In this document: positions 31,935 to 43,595 of the stretch, one piece after another
Numbering within the stretch: position 1 is the first letter of the stretch
How the letters are laid out: the number at the start of each line of letters is the position of its first letter
Source of the DNA: Arabidopsis thaliana
Taxonomy: Eukaryota; Streptophyta; Magnoliopsida; Brassicales; Brassicaceae
Length of the DNA: 64,000 nt
Assembly: GCF_000001735.4 (NCBI RefSeq)
Contig: NC_003071.7
Coordinates: 6,813,151 to 6,877,150 of the forward strand
Direction of reading: 5' to 3'
The notes under the pieces: generated by a model
Told to the model about the DNA's origin: nothing
Databases searched by the model: none
The model's input: only the letters and a program-made list of their open reading frames with translations
Program-made: the position numbers and the translations under genes

Positions 31935-34900
31935 TTTTCCCCTAAACTTGTAAATATCATAAAATATGAAGTTAGGGTAATATAAAGACATTACCAAAGC
32001 AAAGCAACCAAGGCAAAAATAATAAAAACAAGGTTACAATAGAGCTAGATAAGATTTGGGAGAAGCTAACGGATCCAAAGCACCATAAGCTCCCGCCAAT
32101 GCTTCTTGTGCCTCCTAGAAGAGATGATGTTGCGCAGCTCACGGTCGATCTGACGAATGACCACAGAACAAGAGACTCGAAGAGAGTTGTGGAGGACATT
32201 GTTTCGCTGCCTCCAAAGGCTGTACACCACGAGATTAGCTACCACTTTCCGAAGGAGAGTAGGAGCTGCTGAAGAAGAAAGCCTTGTCCAAGAGAGAAGC
32301 TCCTACCATGAGCAGAACAGCCGCTGACGAGGGCAGAGCCTGAGGAAAACCAGCATCCAAACCTGAGAAGAGAAATCACAAAGCAGCAGAAGATGGTTCC
32401 TTGTCTCGGTGTCAACAGAGCAAAGGCAACATTCAGCAGAGTTGATAAGGCCCCAAGAAAGCAGCCTGTGAAGGGTAGGGAGACGGTTAAGGTTAGCTAT
32501 CCACATGGTAAAAGCGTGTTTAGGAACAGCGCCTTTGAACGTGATAGACTTTGTCCAACCCTTCAAAGAACTCCTACGCCTGAAACCCTCCCAGGTTGCG
32601 GCGACTGAGAAGCCCTGACTAGCGTCTCCATTCATACTCCAAAAGTAACAGTCACTGTCCAGATGAGGCAGAGGAGCAGGGAGCGAAGAGAGAAGAGCGA
32701 AGATAGAGTCAGCTGTGATTGACCGTGGCAGAGGATGCCTCCATCCCGAAGCGTCAAAAGCATCTGCTACCTTTGCGTTTAAAGGAATTCTCAGCGGTCT
32801 CAATTCAACATTACCCAAGAGCTTAATCAAGGGGCCCTTATAAGTCCAATTATCAAACCAGAACGAAGCCTTTAAGACATTTCCCACTTTAGCTTTGACG
32901 AACCGCTCCGCCAGGGGCCTTAGATTTAGCAACATTTTCCAGCTCCAAGGGTCACTAATGTTAGCCTCCACCCGCCAGAAAGAAGACTCCCTAAGACGAT
33001 GATGGCACTACCACTGAACCCACAGAGAATCTGAACGGTTAAACAGGAACCAAATAAGCCTTAGAAGAAGCGCTTTGTTCCACTCACTAAACCGCTTAAA
33101 ACCCAAACTGCCTTCACTCTTTGGGAGGCAGGAATGCACCCAAGAGACTTTAGCGCCTTTACCCACATCAATATTACCCGACCAGAGGAATTTGGAACAA
33201 AGACCTTCCAGCTTTTTAATGCAGCCCTTGGGCAGAAGGAAAGTAGACATCCAGAAATTGATTAAGCCAAATATAATCGAAGAGATAAGCTGCGCCCGAC
33301 CTGCGAAAGACAAGGACTTGGAGACCCAAGATCAGAATCTAGAAGAGAGCTTCTCCAGCAAAGGACCATATTCAGCAATTCGCAGCTTGCGGCACATCAA
33401 AGGGAGACCTAAGTACCGGATAGGGAAGGCTCCTTCTGGGAAACCATAGGCAACAGAGGCGCTCCTCTCAGTTAAATCCAGACCCGCTTGGAACAGCTGA
33501 CTTTTGTCCTTATTAACTCTAAGGCCAGATCAATCCGCAAAGTCATCAAGCGTCTCGCAAATACTGTGCAAAGAAGAGCTTCCCCCATCAGAAAAGATCA
33601 TCACATCTTCCGCAAACATCAAATGGGAGATAGAGAGGTCTCTTGTCTTTGGGTGGTAGTGAATATAACCAGAGTCATAGCGAGAATAAAGCAGCTTGGA
33701 GAACACTTCCATGGCTAACACGAAGAGGTAGGGAGACAAGGGATCACCTTGCCTTAGACCTTTAGTACTGTTGAAAAAACCTCCCGAGACCCCATTAATA
33801 GAGATTGAGAAGGAAGGCATTGAGATGCACTGATAAATCCAGTTGATGAACCGATCAGGGATTGCAAGCGCCCTCAAAGCTGCAATGACAAACTCCTATT
33901 TGACGGAGTCAAAAGCCTTTCTCAAATCCACCTTGAGCATTCCCCAAGGTGAGATATGCAACCTGTTATAACCATGAACCATCTCCGTGGTAAAGAGAAC
34001 ATTCTCAGCTAAAGATCTTCCAAGCAAGAAAGCCGACTGAGATTGACCAATCACTTCTGAAAATAAGCCCTGCAACCTGCCAGTCAAAAACTTAGATATA
34101 ATTTTGTACAGCGTATTAAGGTAGGAGATGGGCCTAAAATCTGATATGAAAGAGGCGTTAGAGGTTTTAGGGATTAAGACAAGGGTGGTAGCATTCCACT
34201 GCTTAAGGAGCTGCCTAGAGATAAAGAACTCGTGAATGGCAGCAGTAACCTCCGACCCAATAACGCTCCAGGAATCTCTAAAAAATTCAACCGGATACCC
34301 GTCAGGCCCACTAAATTTGTTCCGCGGGAGAGATTTGAAAGCTGCTTTGATCTCATCATCACTAAACAGCCTTTACATCTCAGTAGACTGCGCCTGAGAG
34401 CACCTATAGGTAAGCAGCAGGTTCATGTCATCTTGCTCCAACGAGAAGGGAGTCTCAACCTCACCCAACAGCCTCTCATAATAGGCCATACAATGATCAA
34501 TAATACCTTGTTGGGAGTCAATCACCACCCCATTGCAGTCAACAAGGGACTTTATGGGGTTAAAACACTTTCTGGAATCCGCCATTCTATGGAAATAGGA
34601 AGTATTGCTATCACCCTCAGCAAACCAAGAAACCCTGGATCTTTGATGGAAGAAACTCTCCTCAGCAGAGGAAAGCAAAAGCCACTTACGCTGAGCCTCC
34701 AGTTCCAAGGCTGCATTGAGATCGGAGGCATTGGCAAGAGTCAGGTCTTGGCGCCTTAAAAACCACTCATGAGCCTCTTTTGTACGCAGCTCTATACCAG
34801 AATAATTGAGCCTACTGAAGTCTTTAATAGGCTTCTTGAGGGCTTTCAGCTTTTTAGAAACCCTGAACATGTGAGACCCAACCACGTTAGTTGAATACCA

Positions 34901-35262
34901 ATTTTCTATAACAACATTCAAAAACTCCTCATTATTCAACAGAAAATTATAGAACTTGAAGGGACGCTTAACACTAATACCATCAGCCTCCAACACAACC
35001 CCACAAGACACATGATCTGAGAAGTCCAAATTACCAAAGACACCAAAGACGGAGGCGACACCGGAAGACCCATCCCGAACACCAGAAGAGACAGAGGATG
35101 CAGCACGAGCACAGACTGCTGCGAACTTAGAAGAGCTTGTGACCACCCCACGAAGAAGCTTCTTTTTCTTTTTCTTTGGCATTAGAACAGAAATTTCCGA
35201 CCACCGACGTGAGGCCGACGTTGGGGAAAAAGAAGCGAAACGAAGAAAAGAAAGGTTTTTAA
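31935..35262 (-). mobile_element. 5'-truncated L1-type LINE inserted in the MATH gene
   Basis: Minus-strand non-LTR element of 3328 bp, defined by 10-bp duplications. Its 3' end is on the left, with only a short T run as a poly(A) trace. Fragments of ORF2 in order: the post-endonuclease region (SDHVSCGVVLEADG, then WFAEGDSNTSYFHRM) at 35250-34373; reverse transcriptase blocks (GQSQSAFLLGRSL, KVDLRKAFDSV, GLRQGDPLSPYLF, and the active site reading FAED instead of FADD) at about 34362-33530; and the C-terminal region with a zf-RVT-like segment (FKGAVPKHAFTMWIANLNRLPT...C.LC...H) at 32971-32303. ORF1 and most of the endonuclease are missing, and stops or frameshifts separate the pieces. It is inactive. 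Confidence 0.9.
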
Positions 35263-35272
35263 AAGATACTTT

Positions 35273-36646
35273 GAATATAGAGATCGAATTTAATGTTGTT
35301 TCTGTCACCAAACGCTCAGCCTAAATCGAAGCTCTACCTATCTTTAAGATATCTATTATCTACCATGCATCAACTACTAGGACTACTCTTTTTTTGCGTT
35401 TTATTAATTATCTTTTTACTTATTTAATTTTCTATAATGTAATCTTGTTTTTCTTAACCTAGCTAGTATATTTTATTTTGGTGTGGTGAACATCCAAATT
35501 AATATATAAGAATGTTTGAAAAAATAATATATTAATATCAACGCTCATTGTGTTCTTATAACAAAAAAGTAAATAAAAAAGTAGTTGCTTTCGTTTATTA
35601 ACATTGCTTTTCTATATAGAGTTTATATTATGTTGCATAATATGAAAGGTCTGTTATCCAAATAATTAAAAAAGATGCACTGCTCGGAGCCTTCTAATTA
35701 AAATACTTTATACACTAGACGTATGCTAAAAACACCGTATTGTCTTTTACATAGAGATCATATAACAAAAAAATGTATATATAATTTTTTCAGTATATAT
35801 GAATATATAATTATAATGATACAATAACAAAAAAAGCCATAAAATTGATATGGGTCAACTTTCCAATTTTCAGTTTGTAAAAATATGATTATCTAACAAT
35901 TTTCAGTTTTTTGTTTTTGTTTTTTTCAGTTGTTTTGTAACACCTCCGAAATCCGAACTATACAAAACTAAGAGTATGCCAATTGTTCGGTTGTCGAATA
36001 ACGTTTCACAATTACGCAACTTGAGAAAAACTAAACGTAGGTGAAAAACAAGAAAGCTAACTACAGTATGTGGATTCAGTCAAAACTTAAACCCAAAAAA
36101 ATCCGAAGAATCCAAAAACTAAAAGAGCAAAACATAAGTCAAACCTAAAAAAATGGAATGGGTCACACGTTATTAACTAATATACTACCTGATGCTTAAT
36201 GCTTCTGAAATGAACACATAAAAAAAATTGAATAAAATAAATAAATTAGATAAATAAAAATAAAAAGATGTCGGAATCATCAAAACGTCACCGTTTCATA
36301 GCTCAAGAGCTCCGTCCTCGAACTTTGCGCTTCAATTCCCAAAAAGTTTCTTAATTTTTTATTTTTTCTCCTGTGTAAGTGCAAACATCTAAATTCCCAA
36401 GAACCAAAACTAAAGATCCGTAAATTCGAAGCAACATCAACGTTCTCGAGCCTCTCTAATTATTGTTTTATAGACCAAAAATTCTTCGTTTTTCTTTTTT
36501 CCAGGAATTTTTAATTTGTATGGGCTGATCAGAAAAAAGCCACTTTGTGTTTTCTTTTTTAGCTGGACGGTGTCTGAATCATTCAATGCCTTTCTCTTCT
36601 CTACCTTTCTAAATCTCTCTCTCTCTATCTCTCCATCGAAGCAGCC
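35273..36646. other. Intergenic between the MATH relic and the P-loop gene
   Basis: After the MATH stop at 35324 the DNA is strongly AT-rich without coding signal. The last few hundred bases, with pyrimidine-rich CTCTCT runs just before 36640, are the presumed promoter and 5' UTR of the P-loop gene. Confidence 0.55.
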
Positions 36647-38731
36647 ATGGGCGACGAACACTCTCTCATCCCAAAGGTACCTTTTTGATTTCTGGGTCTT
36701 TATCCTTTTTCCCTTTTTTACGCTTAATCTGATTAGGGTTTCTTGTTTTCAGTAATCAAATTGTACAAAGCCATGATTTTTACCATTTTCGTTGAACGAT
36801 TCTGTTAAAAAATTGAAACTTTCTGAATCTGAGTTCTTGCGTAAATTTTGAATTTTGGTTTCTCTTTCAAGCTAATTTAATGATACACATGTTGTTTATT
36901 GCCCTTGAATTAAGCTTTTTTGTTTCTAAAATAAGCAAAAGATACTCACTTCACAAGAGAACATAAATGTGTGTTTTTTTTGTTGTGTGTTGTTGTTGCA
37001 GGATAGTTTTGTCTTCAAGCTTCCTAAAAAATCACCACTTGTGTTGAGAACGGTTGTTCTCTTGTTTGTGATGGTTTGTACTGTTTATATTTGCTCTATT
37101 TGTTTAAAGCAAATTGGTGTTGTCCCTAGTGCTGGATTCTTGAATGTTGAAGTGTTTGAGAGACCTTGTCCTGAGCCTAACATTCAACCTTGGGACATTC
37201 CTTATGTTCACTATCCTAAACCTAAGACCTATAGCAGGTAAATGAGAGTTGTTTCTTTGTGTGTCTTCAATTTTGGTTCTTGGTTCTTATGCTTATGTGT
37301 TGTGGGTTGGAATTTGGTTTAGGGAGGAATGTTCGTGCAATCCCGTTAGGTATTTTGCTATTCTCTCGATGCAGAGATCTGGTAGCGGTTGGTTTGAGAC
37401 TTTACTTAACAATCATACTAACATTAGCTCGAACGGGGAGATCTTTTCGGTTAAAGATAGGAGGGCTAATGTGTCGACCATTTTTGAGACGTTGGACAAA
37501 GTATATAATTTAGATTGGTTGAGTAGTGCTTCTAAGAACGAGTGTACATCTGCTGTTGGTTTGAAATGGATGCTTAATCAGGTAAAGTTCTGAATGTTAT
37601 AGAAATTTGCTAGTCTCTTTTTACCGAATGGTTACTAAATAGCTTAGATGCTGAATTTATCAATTTGTGATATATTTTCTTAGAGCAGATCCTATACTAT
37701 GAGATGCTCTCTAATGTCGTTACTTGGTTAGTGTCTAGGTTATCTAATATAAGTATAGTACTGAGCTATAGGTTTTAGATCGGTGAATCCATAATAGAGA
37801 TTTCTGCTTTAGGGGAGAACTGTTTTGTGGTTGTAAACGCTGATAAAATGTTTTGACTGGTTCTGGTTTTGATTGATTTCTGTTTGTACTTCTCGCTCTT
37901 GACACATGTGTTTGATTCTATTCTGATGGTTCTGATCTCTGTTAGATCTCCTATCTTGGTTTATTGGTGGATTCTTCATATTTCATTATCTTGTTTACGT
38001 TGTAATGTGATTGGTTTGGGGATGAAACTTATGCAGGGTCTAATGAAAAACCATGAAGAGATAGTAGAATACTTCAAAACCCGAGGCGTGTCTGCTATTT
38101 TCCTCTTTAGAAGAAACCTCTTGCGCCGGATGATTTCAGTTCTTGCAAACTCTTACGATAGAGATGCTAAGCCATTAAACGGAACTCACAAGTCCCATGT
38201 CCATTCCCCTAAAGAGGTTTCCCACTCTCTCTCTGTCTCTCTTTCTCCCTTTCACTCGTTGCATGTGTCTGCTTATTGGTCTCTGTAATACTAAACAAGT
38301 GAAACAAATGGGTTTCAGGCTGAGATATTGGCGCGCTACAAACCATTGATCAACACGAGTCTTTTGATACCTGATCTGAAGCAGGTTCAAGAGATGACTT
38401 CAAAAGCACTTGCTTACTTTAACACCACGCGGCATATCTTCCTCTACTACGAAGATGTTGTCAAGAACCGCACCGTAAGAACACTGGTTTTTCACAAGGT
38501 TCCATTCTAGCTTCATTGCACACACTTGAGCCCTGTTTTTTTGTTTCCTCTCTGCAGAAACTAGACGATGTACAAGAGTTTCTGAAGGTCCCGAAACTAG
38601 ATTTAAAGAGTAGGCAAGTGAAGATTCATCATGGTCCGTTGTCACAACACGTACAAAATTGGGAAGAGGTGCAAAAGACACTGAAAGGGACCGGTTTCGA
38701 AAACTTTCTACTTGAAGATTACCGCAGGTGA
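36647..38731 (+). CDS. AT2G15730: P-loop NTPase-fold, sulfotransferase-like type II membrane protein
   Basis: Six exons with GT-AG introns: 36647-36676, 37002-37237, 37323-37581, 38037-38216, 38319-38474 and 38558-38731. They join in frame to 344 codons plus stop. The start is the ATG in GCAGCCATGG with MGDEHSLIPK as the first exon. Residues about 27-45 form one hydrophobic segment after a basic stretch, so the protein should be type II, with a short cytosolic N-terminus and a lumenal catalytic part. RYFAILSMQRSGSGWFETLL (about 98-117) matches the 5'-phosphosulfate-binding P-loop of Golgi sulfotransferases. FLFRRNLLRRMISVLANSYD resembles the 3'-phosphate-binding segment, followed by YYEDVV and a C-terminal domain. 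The acceptor is unknown. The family is known in plants as P-loop nucleoside triphosphate hydrolase proteins. The locus name is from memory. Confidence 0.9.
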
Positions 38732-39516
38732 AATTAACACTAGGAGAGAGTGATGTACATAAACCTCTCTCGCAGAAAGGTCAGACCAACTTGTAGGAAA
38801 GTTTTGGTAGTGCCACGAACAGGTTTTGCAAGTCTTTTTATCTTTTAGTTTTCTCTGTTTTTCTTTCCAAGTTGTTAGCTCTTAATTCGATTCATTCTTT
38901 ATCAAGGAACTAAGAGTTCTATTGTAATCAGAAACACGATCCGGTTCATCCTCTTATTTGCTTCTAATGATTAGAACAAAGAACAAAGATTTGGTACTTT
39001 GATTGATAAACTATGAAATTGATTATTCCATTGGTTTATATGTGATGCCATATATAGGTGTTTTAGTGATTTTGTATAGTCGCTTGTAAAGATGGTTACT
39101 GAACTTTTCAAACTAAAAATGGATGGAGACACAAAGGGACTCTTTCTTTTGCGTACAAATATATGAGAAAAATCTGTAATATTCAAGACCATTTCTCTTT
39201 AAACAGATACTAGAATTCATATCTTTTTACTATGATTTTAATAGTGGTTGAACATTTGAAATGACAAAAACGATTTAGTGGAGTCGAACTCCGGTGGCTA
39301 TCGATCGGGCCTTCTCGATCCAAAGATGTCGAAAAAGAAAGAAAGATAAATCACTTTTTTCTCATAATTATAATCTCATATTGTAGTGTAGTTTATAATG
39401 TATATTTATCAATATTCATTTTGTTTTTCATTTTTGTTATTACATTGTAGTTTTTCTGGAATGACCAAAATATAAAGTTTGCTAAAATGTTTTTAAAAGC
39501 AAAAAAATATATACAA
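38732..39516. other. 3' flank of the P-loop gene, otherwise empty
   Basis: Contains the likely 3' UTR and AT-rich DNA. A small GC-richer patch at about 39270-39330 has a tRNA T-arm-like GTTCGACTCC on the minus strand, but no cloverleaf can be built. Confidence 0.5.
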
Positions 39517-39739
39517 CTAGATATTAACCCGCGGTATACCGCGGGCCTATATTTTTATTAAATAAAAAATAATTGAATATTTTTTAGGATGATTTAATAA
39601 ATTTATGCTATTGTTTGATTTAAATGTATAATTCACCGCGAGACGAAATTTTATAACTCAAATTTTAAAGTTTTAAGTTGTATTTGTTTATTTTGTTAAA
39701 TATTTAATATTGTATAATTGTATTTTGATTGTTGTTTCT

Positions 39740-40262
39740 CGGATTTCACCCGTAGTACACCATCCCATATTAATATCGAATCAAACCCGTCAATTCTAAG
39801 ATTTCACCCGTAGTAGTATTTAATTGTATAATTATATTTTAATTGTCATTCTAGGATTTCACTCCTAATTCTATCGCAAATTATTATCAACCCAAACCAG
39901 TCAATTCTAAAATATCACCCGTAATACACCATCCCATATTAATATCGAATCAAACCCGTCAATTCTATGATTTCACCCGTGGTAGTATTTAATTGTATAA
40001 TTATATTTTAATTGTCATTCTAAAATTTCACTCCTAATTCTATCGCAAATTATTATCAACCCAAACCAGTCAATTCTAAAATATCACCCGTAGTACACCA
40101 TCCCATATTAATATCGATTCAAACTCGTCAATTCTAGGATTTCACTCGTGGTAGTATTTAATTGTATAACTATATTTTGATTGTCATTCTAGGATTTAAC
40201 TCCTAGTTCTATCGCAAATTCTTATCAACCCAAACAGTCAATTCTAAAATTTCACCCGTATT
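39740..40262. repeat. Three tandem copies of a 169-bp unit
   Basis: ACACCATCCCATATTAATAT recurs at 39757, 39926 and 40095, exactly 169 bp apart. Around each copy lie ATTTCACCCGTAGTA and [24 protein letters not shown] blocks. Copies are highly similar, with a few substitutions. Confidence 0.9.
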
Positions 40263-40439
40263 ATAAAGTTTAAATATTTATAATGTTTAAATTTCTTATA
40301 AAATAATCAAAATGTGTTTTAAAAAAATTAAAGTTTTAAGTGTTTTTTTTTAATATTGTTAATTTTGTTTAGTGTTTAAGATTATATAATTATATTATGA
40401 TTGTTATTATATGTTTTTTTCATAGCATACTATCCCATG

Positions 40440-41410
40440 TTATTATCCACTCAAACCCGTCACGCCATATAACCCCGTCCCGTGAAATTAAACACAAATT
40501 TGTCATTTTATTATAAATATCAAATATTTATAAAATTAGAAACTTCAAAAAAGATTAATATTGACCCAAACTTCATCATTGAATTTTGAGTGTTATATCT
40601 AAGATTTCTCTCGCAGTATATCGTCCCGTATTAATATCTTTTATATTGTTTAAATTTGTTGTAAAATTTAATTTATAATTTTGTAAAGTTTATAAAGTTT
40701 CAATTTTTTAAAATAAATAACCCTAGTAAACAAACCATTTTAATTTTGTACACCTCATAAATCAAGTTTCATGCTCATTCGTAATCGAAATCATTTTGGT
40801 CCTTTTTATAGTATGGCTCTTGACCATTGTCCAATTTTTTTAAGCGATGTGGGACATTCTAAAATCGTAATTATTATCCACCCAAACCCGTCCTACCATA
40901 TAACCCAGTTCCGTGAAATTAAACATAATTTTGTCATTTTCTTATAAATTTCAATATTATAAAATTTGAAACTTAAAAAAATACAATATCGACCCAAAAT
41001 TCATCATTGAATTTTGATTGTTATATTTAAGATTTTTCCTGTAATATATCGTCTCGTATTAATATATTTTTTATATATTTATAATGTTTAAATTTCTTGT
41101 AAAATTCAATTTACAATTTTTAAAACTTTATAAGTTTTAAAATTATAAATATTTAAAGCATTTTTTAAAGATAAACTTTATAAAAAGTTTTTAAAATTAT
41201 AATATTTAACTTTTGATAAAGTTATAATATTTATAATTTCTTGAAACATTTTAAAGTTTCAATTCTTTAAAATAAAAAATCCGAATAAAATCGGATAACT
41301 ATTTTAATTTTGGACGCCTGATAAATCAAGCTTCCTGCTCATTCGTAATCAGAATCATTTTGGTTCTTTTATAATATGGGTCTGAAGCATTGTCCAATTT
41401 TTCTAAGCAA
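40440..41410. repeat. Two diverged tandem copies of a segment of about 430 bp
   Basis: ATTATCCAC.CAAACCCGTC, the CATATAACCC.GT.CCGTGAA block, CATCATTGAATTTTGA and CTCATTCGTAATC.GAATC blocks each occur twice, about 430 bp apart, in the same order. Confidence 0.8.
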
Positions 41411-41885
41411 TGTGAGACATTGTACACATATTATTTCTTCATAGGTTGAATAATATATGTCTGTTTTAAAAAATTTGAATTACATTATATTCAGAAAAAA
41501 TATAATATTTTATTAACTATATATATTTTATATAAATTCAAAATAAATAAAGTATAATATCAAATAAAAATGAAAGAAGAATTATATATTTCTGTTTAAA
41601 TTAGGTAGAAATATTTTAGGAAATTAGTTAAGGTAAATAAGAAATATGGTTAGTTTAGAGATATTGTTTATATTAAATTTGGTAATTAAATCATTAATTT
41701 TCGTTTTTAATTATTAGTTGTTAAGTAACTTTTCCAAAAATTAATGTTATCCAAGATCAAAACAGAATTAAACATGTTATCCAGGATCCGAACATAGTTA
41801 AACCGGGTAAAACCCACCCAGTTGAATTATGGCTCAAATCTTCAACATTATCTTCAAAAATCCCCTCCAAAAATGTATATATAGA

Positions 41886-43595
41886 TACGAACAAAACAGT
41901 AATAAGTTAAGTAAAACATAGGTAGTGTTTCACTATTTCTATTTTTTTTTCATCCAATATCAAAAAGTATTAATATATATTTTTTAGTTTTATTGTTTAT
42001 AATTTTTGATGATCATGCTTTATACTTTTTGCACTGTTTGTTAAAATTAAAAGAGTTAACTGAGTAATTTTATTTTGGGTTTTAACTGAATTTATTTTAT
42101 TGATGATGTGGACACCTTTAAATAAGAAAAAAACTCTTATTATATATGAAAAGGGCCTCTGTAATGAAATATGGCTATAAAAAAACGATTAAAGTAACTC
42201 GTTTTATCTAGCATTCTTTTTTATATGAAGAAATAGAGGACGCAAATCTCACCAATTATACATAAAACGAAAACTATTAGACATATACATTGTTCTATGT
42301 TCTATGTATTTTCCTAAGAACACATTCGTTTCACACAATGAATGAGATCTCAAAGATTTTACCTTAGTCATGTGCATTATATTTCTAAATTTTAGAAATT
42401 TATTATCCAACATTTTTAACTTCTTATTCTTACGTCATCTTCTATGTTAATCTCATTGCCTCTCGACATGTACTTTCTTTTCACCTTCTATTCATTCATA
42501 TATAATATATATTGGACTTTGAATTGATTTTCAAGACATCATAAATATTTTCTCCTTAATTCCTATCTTTCAATACTCAATTTTTTGGTTGAAAAGCATT
42601 TGATTCAATTGATGAAATATCAAAGTTGTTTTTCTTTTTGATAATGTTATAAAGTTGTAGTTCCACTTGAAATTAAGCTACACAAATTACATATATATAT
42701 CACTTTTTTAACGGCTTTCATATCAATTTTGTATATTTTGTTGTAGATCTCATGAATAATGTTATCATTGATTATTTATTTTTTAAAGATGGATGATAAT
42801 GTTTTAAAATTTTCAAGATATCTTTTTATATGATTTCACAAGATAAAGTGTTTTCATATAATCTCACAAGATAAAGTATGACTCTTACAATATCTTTGTC
42901 TTAAATTATAAATTTAAATTGAATCTAATAATTTTTATTTTTCATTAAGTAAAAATTTAATAATAAAGAAAAATATGTAGTATATTGTTCTTAGAAACTA
43001 ATGTTTTACTTTTTTTTTTGTTTAAAATTTTACATATAGAATTACATATATATAGTTGTATTCTACCATGCATTTTAAACTTATTCCATTCTACAACTCA
43101 TTTATGCATTTAAAATTTTGAAGTATGATCATTTTTAAATTTTTTATCAGTTAAAAGTTGAATTATATTTTTATAATATTATTTTTTTATTATTTTAATA
43201 TCTCATTTATTTACATAATTTATTTTTCATTTATTTAATTATTTTTATTAATTATAAGTAATAGAAATATGCACTAAATGAATGTTTTAAATTTATTTTA
43301 ATGTAAAATAAATAGTGATGTTTAGATGGGTGCTTAGGTGGATGCTTATGTGGATATATTAGATGGAGCAAGGACTCTCCTTAATAATAACAACAAAATA
43401 TATACTGTTTTGTTTATATTGAACCAAACCAAATAAAATAAACAGTAAACAGTATATATATAGATTTGAGAATTTGATTTGGTTCAATTTTGGTTTAGGA
43501 ATAATAACAACAAAATATAATGAAATACTAGAATTAAAAGACAAATATTAATTTCATATAATATATTGAAAAATAGATATTAAGGAGATACAATC
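41886..43595. other. Extremely AT-rich intergenic DNA
   Basis: No gene seen. Long A/T runs and short ATATAT tracts. A partial inverted repeat flanks 43380-43520: AATAATAACAACAAAATATA occurs at about 43383 and 43500 as a direct repeat, with the AACAGT..ATATAT region between. Confidence 0.5.

Larger units (their letters stand above)
30726..35324 (+). pseudogene. AT2G15710: TRAF-like/MATH-domain gene split by a LINE insertion
   Basis: Exons 30726-30855, 30931-31103, 31197-31479 and 31551 onward join in frame and encode one MATH domain (SYSLKINKLSQL, YESHRFLSGGYNWRLVIYPKG, VFAYIIFFVYN, then FN.LRTVWGLSQVLSLETF) and most of a second (FSWSVKDFSVLKEEFY, LWDLQMYPKGD, LSIFLRL). Four faults: no in-frame ATG in the first recognisable exon; a TGA at 31696-31698, after which NHFTKN continues in frame; the exon at 31835 (NWFRDRNKGWGYLEFLSFSKLR) is out of phase if the visible GT donor at 31717 is used; and a LINE at 31935-35262 splits the last exon, leaving the true C-terminus (DTLNIEIEFNVVSVTKRSA) at about 35265-35324. 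MATH proteins bind partners through this fold, often in protein turnover. At best a truncated protein is made. The locus name is from memory. Confidence 0.82.
39517..41885 (-). mobile_element. Non-autonomous Helitron with internal tandem repeats
   Basis: On the minus strand the element ends with an 18-bp palindrome (CCCGCGGTATACCGCGGG, 39528-39545), then seven bases and CTAG (39517-39520), followed by T. This is the classical Helitron 3' terminus of Arabidopsis ATREP-type elements. A candidate 5' end, TCTATATATACATTT preceded by A, lies at 41885. There is no Rep/helicase coding sequence. Inside are three copies of a 169-bp unit (about 39740-40260) and two copies of a segment of about 430 bp (about 40440-40865 and 40870-41290). 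The 3' end is secure; the 5' end is a best guess. Confidence 0.7.

Noticed and set aside
32393-33449. Plus-strand frames across the first LINE
   Set aside because: They are antisense shadows of the minus-strand reverse transcriptase sequence.
39270-39330. tRNA-like patch with GTTCGACTCC (minus strand) and a GATCG...CGATC stem
   Set aside because: No acceptor or D arm pairs, and the T-arm stem does not close, so neither a tRNA gene nor a clear tRNA-derived SINE can be supported.
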